Shown: piece after piece, positions 1 to 11,429 of the stretch
How positions within the stretch are numbered: the first letter of the stretch is position 1
Layout: every line of letters starts with the position of its first letter
Source: Arthrobacter sp. V1I7
Lineage (GTDB): Bacteria; Actinomycetota; Actinomycetes; Actinomycetales; Micrococcaceae
DNA length: 64,000 nucleotides
Direction: 5' to 3'
Assembly (NCBI RefSeq): GCF_030817015.1
Contig: NZ_JAUSYS010000001.1
Coordinates: 310,001 to 374,000, forward strand
Position numbers and translations under genes: made by a program
The notes under the pieces: generated by a model
Seen by the model: the letters and a program-made list of their open reading frames with translations, nothing else
The model's database searches: none
Told to the model about the DNA's origin: nothing

Positions 1-453
1 TCGGCCTGCAGACGCAACGAACGCTGCCAGGACTCCTCAATGATTCTGCGAAGGGCCCCTTGCCCGGACCTGACCCCAAGCTGCTTCGACGCCGGGAGAG
101 GCAGGGTAACGGGAAGAATTGTCGCCGCCGCTAGGCTGGGCGACAGCGACCGGGAATTAGGCACGGTGGCTCCATGGTCGACAGGCGGAAAGGGGACAGA
201 TGTGGCCCCAATCACAAGCATACCGGCCTCTTGTAGATTGCATCGTTCAGGTTAGCGGAATATTTGCGTATGTTGACAAGTGGCATCCGCTGAATTTTCT
301 GCTCCCCGGCAGTCTGATCGCACATGAGGGGCGTCGGCTATCGGCACTGCATCCCAAAGGGTCACGGCGCGGCTCACATGAAGCCCGGCCGCCGACACAG
401 ATCAGCCAGCCACCATCCTGGGACATTTGCTTCAAATTTCCGCTCGTCCCAAT
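1..453. other. No gene recognised
   Basis: Short open frames on both strands have no recognisable domain and no convincing ribosome binding site. The right edge is set by the apparent left end of an IS256-type remnant. Confidence 0.4.
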
Positions 454-834
454 GGGGGAGTGTCTGAATAACGGTGGATCCGGGGTCAGCCTGACACGCC
501 GGGCGGTGCCTGGCAGGAAGGACCGATCATGAGCGAAACCATGGATCCCATGGCGACTGATGTGGATCAGCAAGAGTTGGCGCAACAGCTCCTGGCCCGG
601 GCCAAAGAGCAGGGCATCGGGCTCGTCGGCCCGGACGGGTTGTTGAACCGGCTGACGAAGAACGTCCTGGAGACCGCTTGGAAGCGGAGCTGGACGAGCA
701 TCCCGGATACGGAAAACACGACGTGGGCGGGCGCGGTAGCGGGAACTCCCACAACGGCACCCGCACCAAGACGGTCCTGACCCGGGAACCGACGCTACCG
801 ACGTCCAAGTCCACATGACCCCCGTTCCTCCCCA
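454..834 (+). pseudogene. IS256-family transposase, N-terminal remnant
   Basis: The ATG at 529 opens a peptide containing QELAQQLLARAKEQGIGLVG and LLNRLTKNVLETA, the N-terminal region of actinobacterial IS256 (Mutator-type) transposases. After residue ~50 the family sequence (EAELDEHPGYGKHDVGGRGS, then NGTRTKTVLT) continues in another frame, so there is a frameshift near 680. Homology stops near 830, leaving about a quarter of the usual ~400 residues and none of the DDE catalytic region. The G-rich sequence starting at 454 (gggggagtgtctgaataacg) looks like the left terminal repeat of such an element. Non-functional. No right end is visible. Confidence 0.75.
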
Positions 835-1227
835 AGTACGGTAGCTACACGGCCGAAACCAAGCGGATCGCCTGAGAACTGGCGCCCGTTCACCTTGACG
901 TGCGGCCTGGATAAAGTCCGCAGACCCGCCGTTAGGTGCTTGCCCGTGAACAACTCTCCCGGGCCAGATGGAGGCTTGGGATTCGGCCCATGCCGCGTTT
1001 GATGCCGCCGCCCCATCGCCGGGCAAAACAAAGCTAGGCTTCACACGACTGCCAGTCACCGAAACCCGGAAGAACACCCCGCTCGGCCGGGCAGCGGGAA
1101 GCAGAATCTCGCAGCGCCCCGCGCACCTGACGCCAACCAAGAACAAATCTCCTTACGCCACAGGCGTCCCGGAAACATCGAACCTGGTCTGCCCGGCCCC
1201 TGCCATCCCGACGGTTTCCATCGTCGG
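835..1227. other. No gene recognised
   Basis: Nothing coding can be supported between the IS256 remnant and the receiver gene. Open frames here are low in recognisable content and lack plausible starts. Confidence 0.35.
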
Positions 1228-1584
1228 TCAAAAGTGACTGACTAAATCCCGCAGCCATCTGAGCCGGAATGGTTTGGTCAGGTAGGCGCTGGCGCCGGAC
1301 GCCAGCGCAATCAGTTCGTCCGCTGGTTCGGCGCCGGCGGAGATGACGATGATTGGCGCGCCGGAGATCTTCCGCAGGCGGGGAAGGAACTCAATGTCCT
1401 CCAGGTCCATGCCTGTCAGATCAGTTGGGATGAGGTCCGGCTCGGAACAAGCTGCCGCCTCGAGTCCGGCTGCTCCGAAGTGCGCCGTGAGGACGCGAAA
1501 GCCAGCAGGGGAGAAAGACGTCGCGAGCAGGCTCCGAATGTCCGGATCACCCTCGATGACGAGGAATGCACCTTCAGATTCCAT
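1228..1584 (-). CDS. Stand-alone response-regulator receiver domain
   Basis: A 118-residue single-domain protein with the CheY/receiver layout. An acidic pair sits near residues 11-13 (VIEGDPD), the likely phospho-acceptor is Asp55 (IPTDLTG), the Ser/Thr switch position is Ser82 (IVISAG) and the conserved Lys is Lys104 (YLTKPF). No output domain follows, so it would act through protein partners or as a phosphate sink. The ATG at 1584 is chosen because GGGGAG lies just upstream. A GTG 15 bases earlier is possible but has no site. No histidine kinase is adjacent. The acceptor context is atypical (PTDL rather than LLDV), so phosphorylation is inferred, not certain. Confidence 0.7.
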   Translation of the reverse strand: MESEGAFLVIEGDPDIRSLLATSFSPAGFRVLTAHFGAAGLEAAACSEPDLIPTDLTGMDLEDIEFLPRLRKISGAPIIVISAGAEPADELIALASGASAYLTKPFRLRWLRDLVSHF

Positions 1585-1599
1585 TAGCTCCCCAGCCAC

Positions 1600-1942
1600 G
1601 AATGCCCTTTCAATCTACGGCCTAATCACACGCCACCGGAGGACTCCTGAAACTGGAATGACGACGCACACCAGCAGATGGTCGCCGTGATGGTGCATGG
1701 AAGGATCCTGTACCCGGGTTCTCAGTCAGCCACTTCCGGATGACGGGAATCGGGATCGAGCCGTTCCCCTTGATTCAGGATGTTCTTGTCCGGTGCTTTC
1801 TCTGCGCGGGCGCATCGGGACCAGGATGCGTCCCAACGGGGGGCTGGTCAGCAGCTGCCGGTTCCCGCTGCAGCCTCGGCGCAACCTTTGAAGTTCTAGC
1901 ATGGGGCCAGGACGAAGACGTCCGTTTTCCAGAGGAGTAACC
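1600..1942. other. Intergenic region upstream of the aldehyde dehydrogenase
   Basis: No gene is recognised. It lies between two divergently transcribed genes and should hold the promoters for both. AGAGGAG just before the ATG at 1943 is the dehydrogenase ribosome binding site. Confidence 0.4.
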
Positions 1943-3466
1943 ATGACTGTTTATGTACAGCCCGGCCAAGAAGGATCGAAGGTCCGGTTCAAGGACCGCT
2001 ACGAGAACTGGATCGGCGGCGAGTGGGTGGCTCCGACAACCGGCCAATACATTGAGAATGTATCGCCTGTGAATGGCAAGCAGTTCACGGAGGTGGCCCG
2101 TGGCGCCGCTGCGGATGTTGAGCTGGCACTGGATGCCGCCCACAAGGCGGCACCGTCCTGGGGCAAGACGCCCGTCGCAGAGCGGGCTGCGGTGCTGAAC
2201 AGGATCGCGGAGCGGATCGACGCCAACCTGGAGATGCTGGCAGTGGCCGAGTCCTGGGACAACGGCAAGCCCATCCGCGAGACGCTGAACGCAGACATCC
2301 CGCTGGCCGCGGACCACTTCCGCTACTTCGCCTCCGCTATCCGTGCCCAGGAGGGCCGGCTGTCCCAGCTCGACGAGGACACCACCGCCTACCATTTCCA
2401 TGAGCCCCTCGGCGTCGTGGGCCAGATTATCCCGTGGAACTTCCCCATCCTGATGGCCGTGTGGAAGCTCGCCCCGGCGCTGGCGGCGGGCAACGCCGTG
2501 GTCCTCAAGCCGGCTTCCAACACCCCCGCCTCCATCCTGGTCCTGGCCGAACTCATCGGTGACCTGCTGCCCGCCGGAGTCCTCAACGTGGTCAACGGGT
2601 TCGGGGCGGAGGTCGGCAAGCCGCTGGCCTCCAGCCCGCGGATCCGCAAGATCGCCTTCACCGGCGAAACCACCACCGGCCGGCTGATCAGCCAGTACGC
2701 CAGCCAGAACCTGATCCCGGTCACCCTGGAACTGGGCGGCAAGAGCCCCAACATCTTCTTCAACGACGTTGCCGACTCCAGCGACGCGTTCTATGACAAG
2801 GCGCTGGAGGGCTTCACCCTTTATGCCTTCAACCAGGGCGAGGTCTGCAGCAGCCCGTCCCGGGCCCTCATCCAGGACGGCATCTACGATTCCTTCATGG
2901 CGGACGCCGTTGCCCGGACCCAGAAGATCATTCAGGGCAACCCGCTGGACACCGACACCCAGCTCGGCGCGCAGGCCTCCAACGACCAGCTGGAGAAGAT
3001 CCTCTCCTACATCGACATCGGACAGCAGGAAGGCGCCAGGCTGCTCACCGGAGGTGCCCGGGCCGAGCTGCCCGGGGACCTCGCCGGCGGCTACTACGTC
3101 CAGCCGACCATCTTCGAAGGCCACAACAAGATGCGGATCTTCCAGGAGGAGATCTTCGGCCCGGTGGTCTCCGTGGCACGGTTCAGCGACTACAACGACG
3201 CCATGGGCATCGCCAACGACACCCTTTACGGGCTCGGCGCCGGCGTCTGGTCCCGCAACGGCAACGTCGCCTACCGTGCCGGCCGCGAGATCCAGGCCGG
3301 CCGTGTGTGGGTCAACAACTACCACGCCTACCCGGCAGGCGCCGCGTTCGGCGGCTACAAGTCCTCCGGCATCGGTCGGGAGAACCACTCCATGATGCTG
3401 GACCACTACCAGCAGACCAAGAACCTCCTAGTCAGCCACTCCGAAAACAAACTCGGCTTCTTCTAG
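1943..3466 (+). CDS. NAD(P)+-dependent aldehyde dehydrogenase (acetaldehyde dehydrogenase type)
   Basis: A 507-residue class of the ALDH superfamily, resembling the AldA/ExaC group that oxidises acetaldehyde to acetate. The N-terminus has the GGEWVAP and NVSPVNGK signature. The cofactor domain has [20 protein letters not shown]. The general base Glu263 is in LELGGKSPN, and the nucleophile Cys302 is in [11 protein letters not shown]. The C-terminus has [14 protein letters not shown]. The ATG at 1943 is preceded by AGAGGAG. Adenylate kinase follows after a 57-base gap and is probably co-transcribed. With the nearby alcohol dehydrogenase and acetyl-CoA synthetase it fits ethanol or acetaldehyde catabolism. 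Substrate is inferred from subfamily look and context; other short aldehydes are possible. Confidence 0.9.
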   Translation: MTVYVQPGQEGSKVRFKDRYENWIGGEWVAPTTGQYIENVSPVNGKQFTEVARGAAADVELALDAAHKAAPSWGKTPVAERAAVLNRIAERIDANLEMLAVAESWDNGKPIRETLNADIPLAADHFRYFASAIRAQEGRLSQLDEDTTAYHFHEPLGVVGQIIPWNFPILMAVWKLAPALAAGNAVVLKPASNTPASILVLAELIGDLLPAGVLNVVNGFGAEVGKPLASSPRIRKIAFTGETTTGRLISQYASQNLIPVTLELGGKSPNIFFNDVADSSDAFYDKALEGFTLYAFNQGEVCSSPSRALIQDGIYDSFMADAVARTQKIIQGNPLDTDTQLGAQASNDQLEKILSYIDIGQQEGARLLTGGARAELPGDLAGGYYVQPTIFEGHNKMRIFQEEIFGPVVSVARFSDYNDAMGIANDTLYGLGAGVWSRNGNVAYRAGREIQAGRVWVNNYHAYPAGAAFGGYKSSGIGRENHSMMLDHYQQTKNLLVSHSENKLGFF

Positions 3467-3523
3467 CCCGTCCGGGGAACACCGCAAGCGTTCAACAACC
3501 AGGTACCACGAAGGGGCTTTTGA

Positions 3524-4120
3524 ATGACGAGAATGTTGATTATCGGACCTCCCGGTTCGGGCAAGGGAACGCAGGCGGAACAGGTCTCGGAGCGCCTGGG
3601 CGTTGCCGCGATTTCCACCGGCGACATCTTCCGTGCCAACGTCAAAGGCGAGACTCCGCTGGGAATCGAAGCCAAGAAGTACCTGGACGCCGGAGACTTC
3701 GTTCCGGACAGCGTGACCAACAAAATGGTCCGGGACCGCCTGAGCGAAGCCGACGTCCAAGACGGCTTCCTCCTCGACGGATACCCGCGCACCACCGCCC
3801 AGGTCGATTATCTGGACTACATCATCGCCGGCAAGGATGACAAGCTCGACGTCGTCCTGCAGCTCACGGCCGACGACGAGGAACTCGTGGCCCGCCTTCT
3901 GGGACGTGCCAAGGAGACCGGGCGCAGCGATGACAACGAAGCTGTCATCCGCCACCGCCTGGATCTCTACCACGAGCAGACCGAAGCCGTGGTGGCCAAG
4001 TACGCAGCCCGCGGAATCCTGGCCAGGGTTGATGGGATCGGCGGGATCGGCGAGGTCACCGACAGAGTGATGAGTATCCTCGAAGATCTCCTCAAGGTCC
4101 CCGCCGGAAACGGACGGTAG
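3524..4120 (+). CDS. adk: Adenylate kinase, short-LID type
   Basis: A 198-residue cytoplasmic enzyme for AMP + ATP = 2 ADP. The P-loop GPPGSGKGTQ is at residues 8-17, followed by STGDIFRAN (AMP-binding), the DGYPRT motif and a short LID (LLGRAKETGRSDDN) without zinc cysteines, as in other actinobacterial Adk. GAAGGGG lies 7 bases before the ATG. It follows the aldehyde dehydrogenase and precedes a strong hairpin, so the pair looks like one transcription unit. Housekeeping adk normally sits with secY in the ribosomal-protein region, so this is probably a second, pathway-linked copy. A natural role would be removing AMP made by acetyl-CoA synthetase. That link is inference. Confidence 0.9.
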   Translation: MTRMLIIGPPGSGKGTQAEQVSERLGVAAISTGDIFRANVKGETPLGIEAKKYLDAGDFVPDSVTNKMVRDRLSEADVQDGFLLDGYPRTTAQVDYLDYIIAGKDDKLDVVLQLTADDEELVARLLGRAKETGRSDDNEAVIRHRLDLYHEQTEAVVAKYAARGILARVDGIGGIGEVTDRVMSILEDLLKVPAGNGR

Positions 4121-4144
4121 TACTTCAGCCGCCTGCACCGGTGA

Positions 4145-4186
4145 TCGAGCCTGTCGGAAACCACCAGCGGAATCCGACAGGCTCGA
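4145..4186 (+). terminator. Hairpin downstream of adk
   Basis: Perfect 14-bp inverted repeat (4145-4158 with 4173-4186, left arm tcgagcctgtcgga) with a 14-base loop, 24 bases after the adk stop. There is no long T tract. Likely terminates the dehydrogenase-adk transcript. Confidence 0.65.
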
Positions 4187-4336
4187 CTACCCTTGGCACG
4201 TACTTCCGTCGCCCCAGCGTGCACCGGCCACAGACTTCCTGAACAGCGCCGGTTCTTCAAAACAGGGATCCCAAGAGTATTCGAATCGAGAAGAATCGGT
4301 CTCCACGGCCGTCCTTCCAGGCGGGAGCGCACCCAG

Positions 4337-4590
4337 TCTTCGCCGGTGGCTTCGGCGTCCAGCCGATCATTGTTGAAGGCTACAACAGGATGCGCATCTT
4401 CCAGGAGGAAATCTTCGGCCTCGTGGTCGTGGTCCCGGTGGCAGGGTTCAGCGATTAACATGACGCCGTCAGCAGGCCCAATGGCTCCTGTAGGCACTCG
4501 GCGCCCGTGTCTGGTCCGACAACGGCAACGTCGCGTACCGGGCGGCCCGGGAAGTCCAGGCCGGTCACGGCCGGCGGACTGTCATCGTTG
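4337..4590 (+). pseudogene. Decayed aldehyde dehydrogenase C-terminal remnant
   Basis: Reading across frames gives [14 protein letters not shown], then a stop near 4456, then SGPTTATSRTGRPGKSR in another register. This mirrors the intact dehydrogenase at 1943 ([19 protein letters not shown], then [17 protein letters not shown]). It is therefore a scrambled fragment of a second ALDH gene, with in-frame stops and frameshifts. It has no catalytic cysteine region. It probably derives from an old duplication or a related gene formerly downstream. Confidence 0.65.
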
Positions 4591-4684
4591 CCGGCCAATC
4601 TCGGGCCTGATCCACGGGTGCTGCGGCAGCCGCGTGTCACCAAAACAGCCGGCTTTCGGACTTCGTCCTGCACCCCGGGGCACC

Positions 4685-5098
4685 GATCATCCATACTGTC
4701 TACAGATCCGCAGGAGAATGGTTCCGCCGATCAGCCCGCCGGAAATCTACGGCCAGCCCCATCAGGAGAATGCCGGGTACCCTCTCAAACCATCGCTTTC
4801 CGCCCCTCCGGGCCTGCCCGGCCTCTGGAAGCCTGTGCCCGCTGAGAGGCCCGGCACATTCCATCGAGAAAGAGACCACGATGATCAAGCGCCGCTCGGA
4901 CCTCGTCCTGGAAATCACCGCCCACGACCCGAACACCGTCGAAAACGACCTGAACACTGCCGTGGAAATCGCCCGCGAACACGCCAGGACGGAACGCCGC
5001 CACGGCACCTCCTGGTCACCCAACACGGCTACGCCAGCTATACCGTCGCCGTCAGCGGCGATGTCCCCTACGGGCAAACACACGAACGGCGCGAGTAG
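4685..5098 (+). pseudogene. Repeat module A with small frameshifted gene
   Basis: The ATG at 4881 follows a GAGAAAGAGACC-type leader and encodes MIKRRSDLVLEITAHDPNTV and onward for ~45 residues. After a CACGGCAC sequence near 5000 the plausible continuation (LLVTQHGYASYTVAVSGDVP) is in another frame, ending at the tag at 5096. The same leader and gene recur, diverged and inverted, at 15301-15712. The product would be an unknown small acidic/basic protein of ~70 residues. The frame break is at the same place in both copies. Function unknown. Confidence 0.45.
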
Positions 5099-5296
5099 CG
5101 GCAGACTTACATCGGGCGACGGGCCACAGCGAGAGATTGTCCGAACACGCTCGCACCTGACCGCCGGACGCTTGACGACACCCACAGAAGCTCGAGGTCG
5201 AGGTCGCCGCGCAGCTTCCACGAACGGCTGTCGTGGGCGCCCACCCACGGCGCCCGAAAGGCGAACAGAACCTGCCGGTGTTCCTCCAGGCCGGCC

Positions 5297-5575
5297 TCAT
5301 GCTGAAGCAGCGAAGGCAGTCTGGGACATCTCCTGATCGTTCATTCCGGGCGCTGCCTTAGCGGCAGGACTCAGCAGTGTCGAGTGTTCGGTCCACACCG
5401 TATATCCGCTCGCCTTGTCGGCGAACTCGCGGGAACATGGACCCTGGGCGGTGATCCACAGACCGGAAGAGTCGGGCATGGCGTCCTCGACGATGCCCCG
5501 CCGGTGAAAGTCATCGTGGAGATAGACGTCCACGACCGCTCCGGCCAGACAAACCCACTCTCCCGTGCAGATCAT
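5297..5575 (-). CDS. Hypothetical protein, 92 residues
   Basis: The frame reads with protein-like composition: MICTGEWVCLAGAVVDVYL, then RGIVEDAMPDSSGLWITAQG and KASGYTVWT. I do not recognise a family. It resembles small conserved Arthrobacter proteins of unknown function. The start is uncertain: the ATG at 5575 has only a weak site, and GTG a few codons upstream would add residues VIEGHASGPG. It lies downstream of and in the same direction as acetyl-CoA synthetase, 133 bases beyond it. No membrane segment or signal peptide is evident. Confidence 0.4.
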   Translation of the reverse strand: MICTGEWVCLAGAVVDVYLHDDFHRRGIVEDAMPDSSGLWITAQGPCSREFADKASGYTVWTEHSTLLSPAAKAAPGMNDQEMSQTAFAASA

Positions 5576-5708
5576 TCCTGGGCCTGAAGCGTGTCCTTCG
5601 ATCACTAATACCCATGGGTAGGTCGTCCTGGATTTGGCAGGTGCTGCGGCTGCACGGGTCGTCTCGGTGCGAGCAGCAGCGCCCCTGCCGTGCTCCGGGC
5701 GGCTGGCT

Positions 5709-7745
5709 TCACTTGCGCATCTTGAGGGAGTCGGTGATGGTTTGCATGATGGTGTTGTCCGCCAGGGTGGTGGCGTCGCCCACTTCGCGGCCTTCCGCGA
5801 CGTCCTTGAGCAGGCGGCGCATGATCTTGCCGGAGCGGGTCTTGGGCAGTTCCGGCACCACGAGGATGGTCTTGGGCTTGGCGATCGGGCCGATCTCCTT
5901 GCCCACATGGTTGCGGAGCTCCTGGACGATCGAGTCCCCGGTGTCCACGGCGTCCGCGCGCAGGATCACGAACGCGACGACCGCCTGGCCGGTGGTCTCG
6001 TCCGCCGCGCCGACGACGGCGGCTTCGGCGACGGCGGGGTGGGAGACCAGGGCGGATTCGATTTCGGTGGTGGAGAGCCGGTGGCCGGAAATGTTCATCA
6101 CGTCATCCACCCGGCCGAGCAACCAGACGTCGCCGTCCTCGTCCTTCTTGGCGCCGTCACCGGCGAAGTACATGGTCTCGAAACGGGACCAGTAGGTGTC
6201 CTTGAAGCGCTCCGGATCGCCCCAGATGCCGCGCAGCATCGCGGGCCACGGTTCGCGGATCACGAGGTAGCCGCCGGAGCCGTGGGGCACCGATTCACCG
6301 GCCTCGTCCACGACGTCCGCGGCGATTCCGGGCAGCGGGACCTGGGCGGAGCCGGGCTTGGTCGCGGTCACACCGGGCAGCGGGGCGATCATCTGCGCCC
6401 CGGTTTCGGTCTGCCACCAGGTGTCCACGATCGGTGCCGGCGCGGCTTTCTGCTCGCCGTTCTTGCCGGCATTGGAGCCGATGACCTCGCGGTACCACAT
6501 CCACGCCTCGGGGTTGATGGGTTCGCCGACGGAGCCCAGGACGCGGATCGAGGAGAGGTCGGACCGGGCCGGGATCTCCTTGCCCCACTTCATGAAGGTG
6601 CGGATGGCGGTCGGGGCGGTGTACAGGATGGAGACCTTGTACTTCTCCACGATCTCCCACCAGCGGCCCTGGTGCGGGGAGTCGGGGGTGCCCTCGTAAA
6701 TGACCTGGGTGGCGCCGTTGATGAGCGGCGCGTAGGCGACGTAGGAGTGCCCCGTGATCCAGCCGACGTCGGCGGTGCACCAGTAGACGTCCGTCTCCGG
6801 GTGCAGGTCGAATACGGCCTTGTGCGTGTACGCGGTCTGGGTGAGGTAGCCGCCGGTGGTGTGCAGGATGCCCTTGGGCTTGCCGGTAGTGCCGGAGGTG
6901 TAAAGGATGAAGAGCGGGTGCTCCGAGTCGTGCCCCACGGCGGTGTGCTCCGGGGAGGCGGCCCCGACGGTGTCCGCCCACCAGTGGTCGCGGCCGTCGT
7001 GCCAGTCCACGTCCTGGCCGTTGCGCTTGACCACCACGACGTTCTGGACGCTGTGGCCGGCACCGTTTCCCTGGCGGGACAACGCCTCGTCGACGGCCTG
7101 CTTGAGCGGGCTGGGTTTGCCGCGGCGGTAGGTGCCGTCGGCGGTGACGACCAGCTTGGCTTCGGCATCCTCGATCCGGGAGCGGAGCGCGTCGGCGGAG
7201 AAGCCGCCGAAGACCACCGAGTGGATGGCGCCGATCCGGGCGCAGGCCAGCAAGGTGATGACGGCCTCGGGAATCATCGGCAGGTACACGGCCACGCGGT
7301 CACCCTTGGCCACGCCCAGGGACTCGAACGCGTTGGCGGCTTTCTTGACCTCCTCGGTCAGCTGCGCGTAGGTGTAGCTCCGGGTGTCGCCCGGTTCGCC
7401 CTCGAAGTGGATGGCGACGCGGTCACCGAGCCCGTTTTCCACATGGCGGTCCAGGGCGTTGTACGCGGCGTTGATCTCGCCGCCCACGAACCATTTGGCG
7501 AAGGGCGGGCGGGACCAGTCCAGGGCCTGCGTGAAGTCCCTGCTCCAGCTCAGCAGCTCCCGCGCCTGCTTGCCCCAGAAGGCGGGGCGGTCGGCGTCGG
7601 CCTCGGCGTAATCGGCGGTCGTGACCACGGCGTCGGCCGCGAACTCGGCGGAGGGCGCGAACCTGCGGTCCTCGTGGGAGAGGTTTTCGAGCGCGTCGCC
7701 GGCCTGGATGGGGGCGAATGATGCCGCGTTGCGGGCGTTGGACAT
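5709..7745 (-). CDS. acsA: Acetyl-CoA synthetase (AMP-forming)
   Basis: A 678-residue cytoplasmic enzyme: acetate + ATP + CoA gives acetyl-CoA + AMP + PPi. The N-terminal ACS region has [13 protein letters not shown] and [19 protein letters not shown]. The adenylation core has [20 protein letters not shown], the P-loop-like [14 protein letters not shown] and [11 protein letters not shown]. The C-terminal lid has [20 protein letters not shown] and [11 protein letters not shown], whose Lys is the site acetylated in bacterial Acs. The ATG at 7745 matches the family N-terminus; longer in-frame starts give non-homologous sequence. It is followed upstream by malate synthase and isocitrate lyase in the same direction, consistent with growth on acetate or ethanol. 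Confidence 0.96.
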   Translation of the reverse strand: MSNARNAASFAPIQAGDALENLSHEDRRFAPSAEFAADAVVTTADYAEADADRPAFWGKQARELLSWSRDFTQALDWSRPPFAKWFVGGEINAAYNALDRHVENGLGDRVAIHFEGEPGDTRSYTYAQLTEEVKKAANAFESLGVAKGDRVAVYLPMIPEAVITLLACARIGAIHSVVFGGFSADALRSRIEDAEAKLVVTADGTYRRGKPSPLKQAVDEALSRQGNGAGHSVQNVVVVKRNGQDVDWHDGRDHWWADTVGAASPEHTAVGHDSEHPLFILYTSGTTGKPKGILHTTGGYLTQTAYTHKAVFDLHPETDVYWCTADVGWITGHSYVAYAPLINGATQVIYEGTPDSPHQGRWWEIVEKYKVSILYTAPTAIRTFMKWGKEIPARSDLSSIRVLGSVGEPINPEAWMWYREVIGSNAGKNGEQKAAPAPIVDTWWQTETGAQMIAPLPGVTATKPGSAQVPLPGIAADVVDEAGESVPHGSGGYLVIREPWPAMLRGIWGDPERFKDTYWSRFETMYFAGDGAKKDEDGDVWLLGRVDDVMNISGHRLSTTEIESALVSHPAVAEAAVVGAADETTGQAVVAFVILRADAVDTGDSIVQELRNHVGKEIGPIAKPKTILVVPELPKTRSGKIMRRLLKDVAEGREVGDATTLADNTIMQTITDSLKMRK

Positions 7746-8101
7746 AGAGGTATACCTGTTCTTTCTTTCAGATGTTTGCGGCGGCGTGCGCATCGCGGCC
7801 GGTGCACCCTGGCTGCAGGGCTGCCACCGCCGAATCTCAACCAGACTGTCCGACTGCGGCGAGGTCGCGGACGTGGGTCGAGGGTGGCGATGCGGCTCAG
7901 GCCGTTGACCGCCTCGATGTCCCAGCGTCCTCGCTTTACAGCGAGGCCGGGATATCTTCATGTCCGCGGTTTCCTCCACGGAGCAACCGCGGCCGCGGCC
8001 GCCGCCATGCAGGAGGCCGACGATCCCAATCCCGGTGGACCGACCCGCATCCCGTCTCTCCTGGGTGCGGGCCGGCGTCGCGGACTCCGGGGACGGAAGT
8101 T
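7746..8101. other. Intergenic region upstream of acsA
   Basis: 356 bases between the malate synthase stop and the acetyl-CoA synthetase start. No gene is supported. It is the expected place for the acsA promoter. I could not identify a RamA/RamB- or CRP-type operator with confidence. Confidence 0.4.
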
Positions 8102-9763
<1,662 letters not shown>

Positions 9764-9795
9764 GGAAAATTCTCCTGGGAAATGGCGTGTGCAGG

Positions 9796-9824
9796 GGGCC
9801 GGGCCCTGTTGGAGGGCCTGGCCC
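9796..9824 (-). terminator. Hairpin between isocitrate lyase and malate synthase genes
   Basis: Arms 9796-9807 and 9813-9824 pair over 12 bp with one G-U wobble and a 5-base loop. GC-rich with no T tract. Could terminate or attenuate the aceA transcript before aceB. Confidence 0.5.
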
Positions 9825-9847
9825 GCGCTCGTCCGCCGTCGTGAGTT

Positions 9848-11164
9848 CTAGTGGAACTGGCCTTCTTCGGTGGATCCCACCAGGGCCAGGGTGGATGCGT
9901 TCGGGTTGAGCGCGGTAGCGATGTCGTCGAAGTAGCCGGTGCCGACTTCGCGCTGGTGCTTGGTCGCGGTGTAGCCGCGGGACTCGGAGGCGAATTCCTT
10001 CTCCTGCAGCTCGACGTACGCGCTCATGCCTTCCCGGGCGTAACCGTGGGCAAGATCGAACATCGAGTAGTTCAGGGCGTGGAAGCCGGCCAGGGTGATG
10101 AACTGGAACGTGAAGCCCATGGCGCCGAGTTCACGCTGGAACTTCGCGATCGTGGCGTCGTCCAGGTGCTTGCGCCAGTTGAACGACGGGGAGCAGTTGT
10201 AGGAGAGCATCTGGTCCGGGAAGTCGGCCTTGACGGCCTCGGCGAACTTGCGGGCAAGCTCCAGGTCCGGGGTGCCGGTTTCCATCCAGATCAGGTCCGA
10301 GTACGGGGCGTAGGCCTTGGCGCGGGCGATGCAGGGTTCGATCCCGTTGCGGACCTTGTAGAAGCCTTCCGGGGTGCGCTCGCCTGTGACGAATTCCTGG
10401 TCGCGGGGATCGACGTCGGAGGTGATCAGGGTGGCTGCCTCGGCGTCGGTGCGGGCGATGACGACGGACGGGGTGCCCGCGACGTCGGCGGCCAGGCGGG
10501 CGGCGTTCAGCGTCCGGACGTGCTGCTGGGTGGGGATCAGGACCTTGCCGCCGAGGTGGCCGCACTTCTTTTCCGAGGCGAGCTGGTCCTCCCAGTGCAC
10601 GCCCGAGGCGCCGGCCTGGATCATGGACTTCATCAGCTCGTAGGCGTTGAGCGGGCCGCCGAAGCCGGCCTCGGCGTCGGCGACGATCGGGACCATCCAG
10701 TCCTCGACCGTCTGGATGCCTTCGGAGAACTCGATCTGGTCCGCGCGGAGCAGGGCGTTGTTGATGCGGCGGACCACCGTGGGGACCGAGTTCGCGGGGT
10801 AGAGCGACTGGTCCGGGTAGGTGTGGCCGGAGTTGTTGGCGTCCGCGGCGACCTGCCAGCCGGAAAGGTAGATGGCGCGGAGGCCGGCCTTGACCTGCTG
10901 CACCGCCTGGTTGCCGGTCAGGGCGCCCAGGGCGTTAGTGTACTTGCCTTCCTTGTGCTCCTCGGTGAGCTGCTTCCACAGCTTCGCCGAGCCGCGGCGG
11001 GCCAGGGTGTGCTCTTCGGAGACGCGGCCGCGGAGCCGGATGACGTCGGAGGCCTTGTAGTCCCGGGTGGCACCTTGCCAGCGCGGGTCGGAGGCCCACT
11101 CGAGCTGCAGGGCGGCGGCCTGCTCTTCGGGCGTCTGTTGGGTGGGCTCAAATGTTGCGGTCAT
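9848..11164 (-). CDS. aceA: Isocitrate lyase
   Basis: A 438-residue key enzyme of the glyoxylate bypass: isocitrate gives glyoxylate + succinate. The catalytic loop KKCGH is at residues 199-203 with Cys201. Other family motifs are [66 protein letters not shown] and [10 protein letters not shown]. The ATG at 11164 is chosen because AAGGAG lies 6 bases upstream. An ATG five codons earlier would place the site inside the gene. Malate synthase follows. The alcohol dehydrogenase lies upstream in the same orientation but is separated by a strong hairpin, so this gene should have its own promoter. Confidence 0.97.
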   Translation of the reverse strand: MTATFEPTQQTPEEQAAALQLEWASDPRWQGATRDYKASDVIRLRGRVSEEHTLARRGSAKLWKQLTEEHKEGKYTNALGALTGNQAVQQVKAGLRAIYLSGWQVAADANNSGHTYPDQSLYPANSVPTVVRRINNALLRADQIEFSEGIQTVEDWMVPIVADAEAGFGGPLNAYELMKSMIQAGASGVHWEDQLASEKKCGHLGGKVLIPTQQHVRTLNAARLAADVAGTPSVVIARTDAEAATLITSDVDPRDQEFVTGERTPEGFYKVRNGIEPCIARAKAYAPYSDLIWMETGTPDLELARKFAEAVKADFPDQMLSYNCSPSFNWRKHLDDATIAKFQRELGAMGFTFQFITLAGFHALNYSMFDLAHGYAREGMSAYVELQEKEFASESRGYTATKHQREVGTGYFDDIATALNPNASTLALVGSTEEGQFH

Positions 11165-11280
11165 CGTTGTCTCCTTCATTGTGCTCCGGGCCGCCCCTTC
11201 CTGCCTCTTGGCAGGTCTGGTCAGCGGATCCGGTGCGGTGTTGCACGGCTTCGCAGCCGCAAGGCGTCCTGAGTTCCCGT

Positions 11281-11310
11281 GGGCGAGGCGCCGTCTGCGG
11301 CGCCTCGCCT
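11281..11310 (-). terminator. Hairpin downstream of alcohol dehydrogenase
   Basis: Perfect 11-bp inverted repeat (11282-11292 with 11299-11309, ggcgaggcgcc) around a 6-base loop, between the alcohol dehydrogenase stop and the isocitrate lyase start. Likely intrinsic-type terminator lacking a T tract. Confidence 0.65.
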
Positions 11311-11429
11311 ACGAGCTACTCTCGGTGGTTCTTTGAACTATTGGCTTCTTCGCTGGGCATCAGCGCCCTGCGGCGGCGGGGTACCGAAGGCGCCCGGGGA
11401 TACACCGCCGCCGCTGGCAGCGGGATTGA

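Noticed and set aside
1775..3406. 543-residue open frame on - opposite the aldehyde dehydrogenase
   Set aside because: Antisense shadow of a clear ALDH gene in high-GC DNA; no domain and no start signal.
5634..7721. 695-residue open frame on + opposite acetyl-CoA synthetase
   Set aside because: Gly/Val/Asp-rich antisense artefact of the acs codon pattern.
9851..11272. 473-residue open frame on + opposite isocitrate lyase
   Set aside because: Same antisense effect; the opposite strand has all isocitrate lyase motifs.
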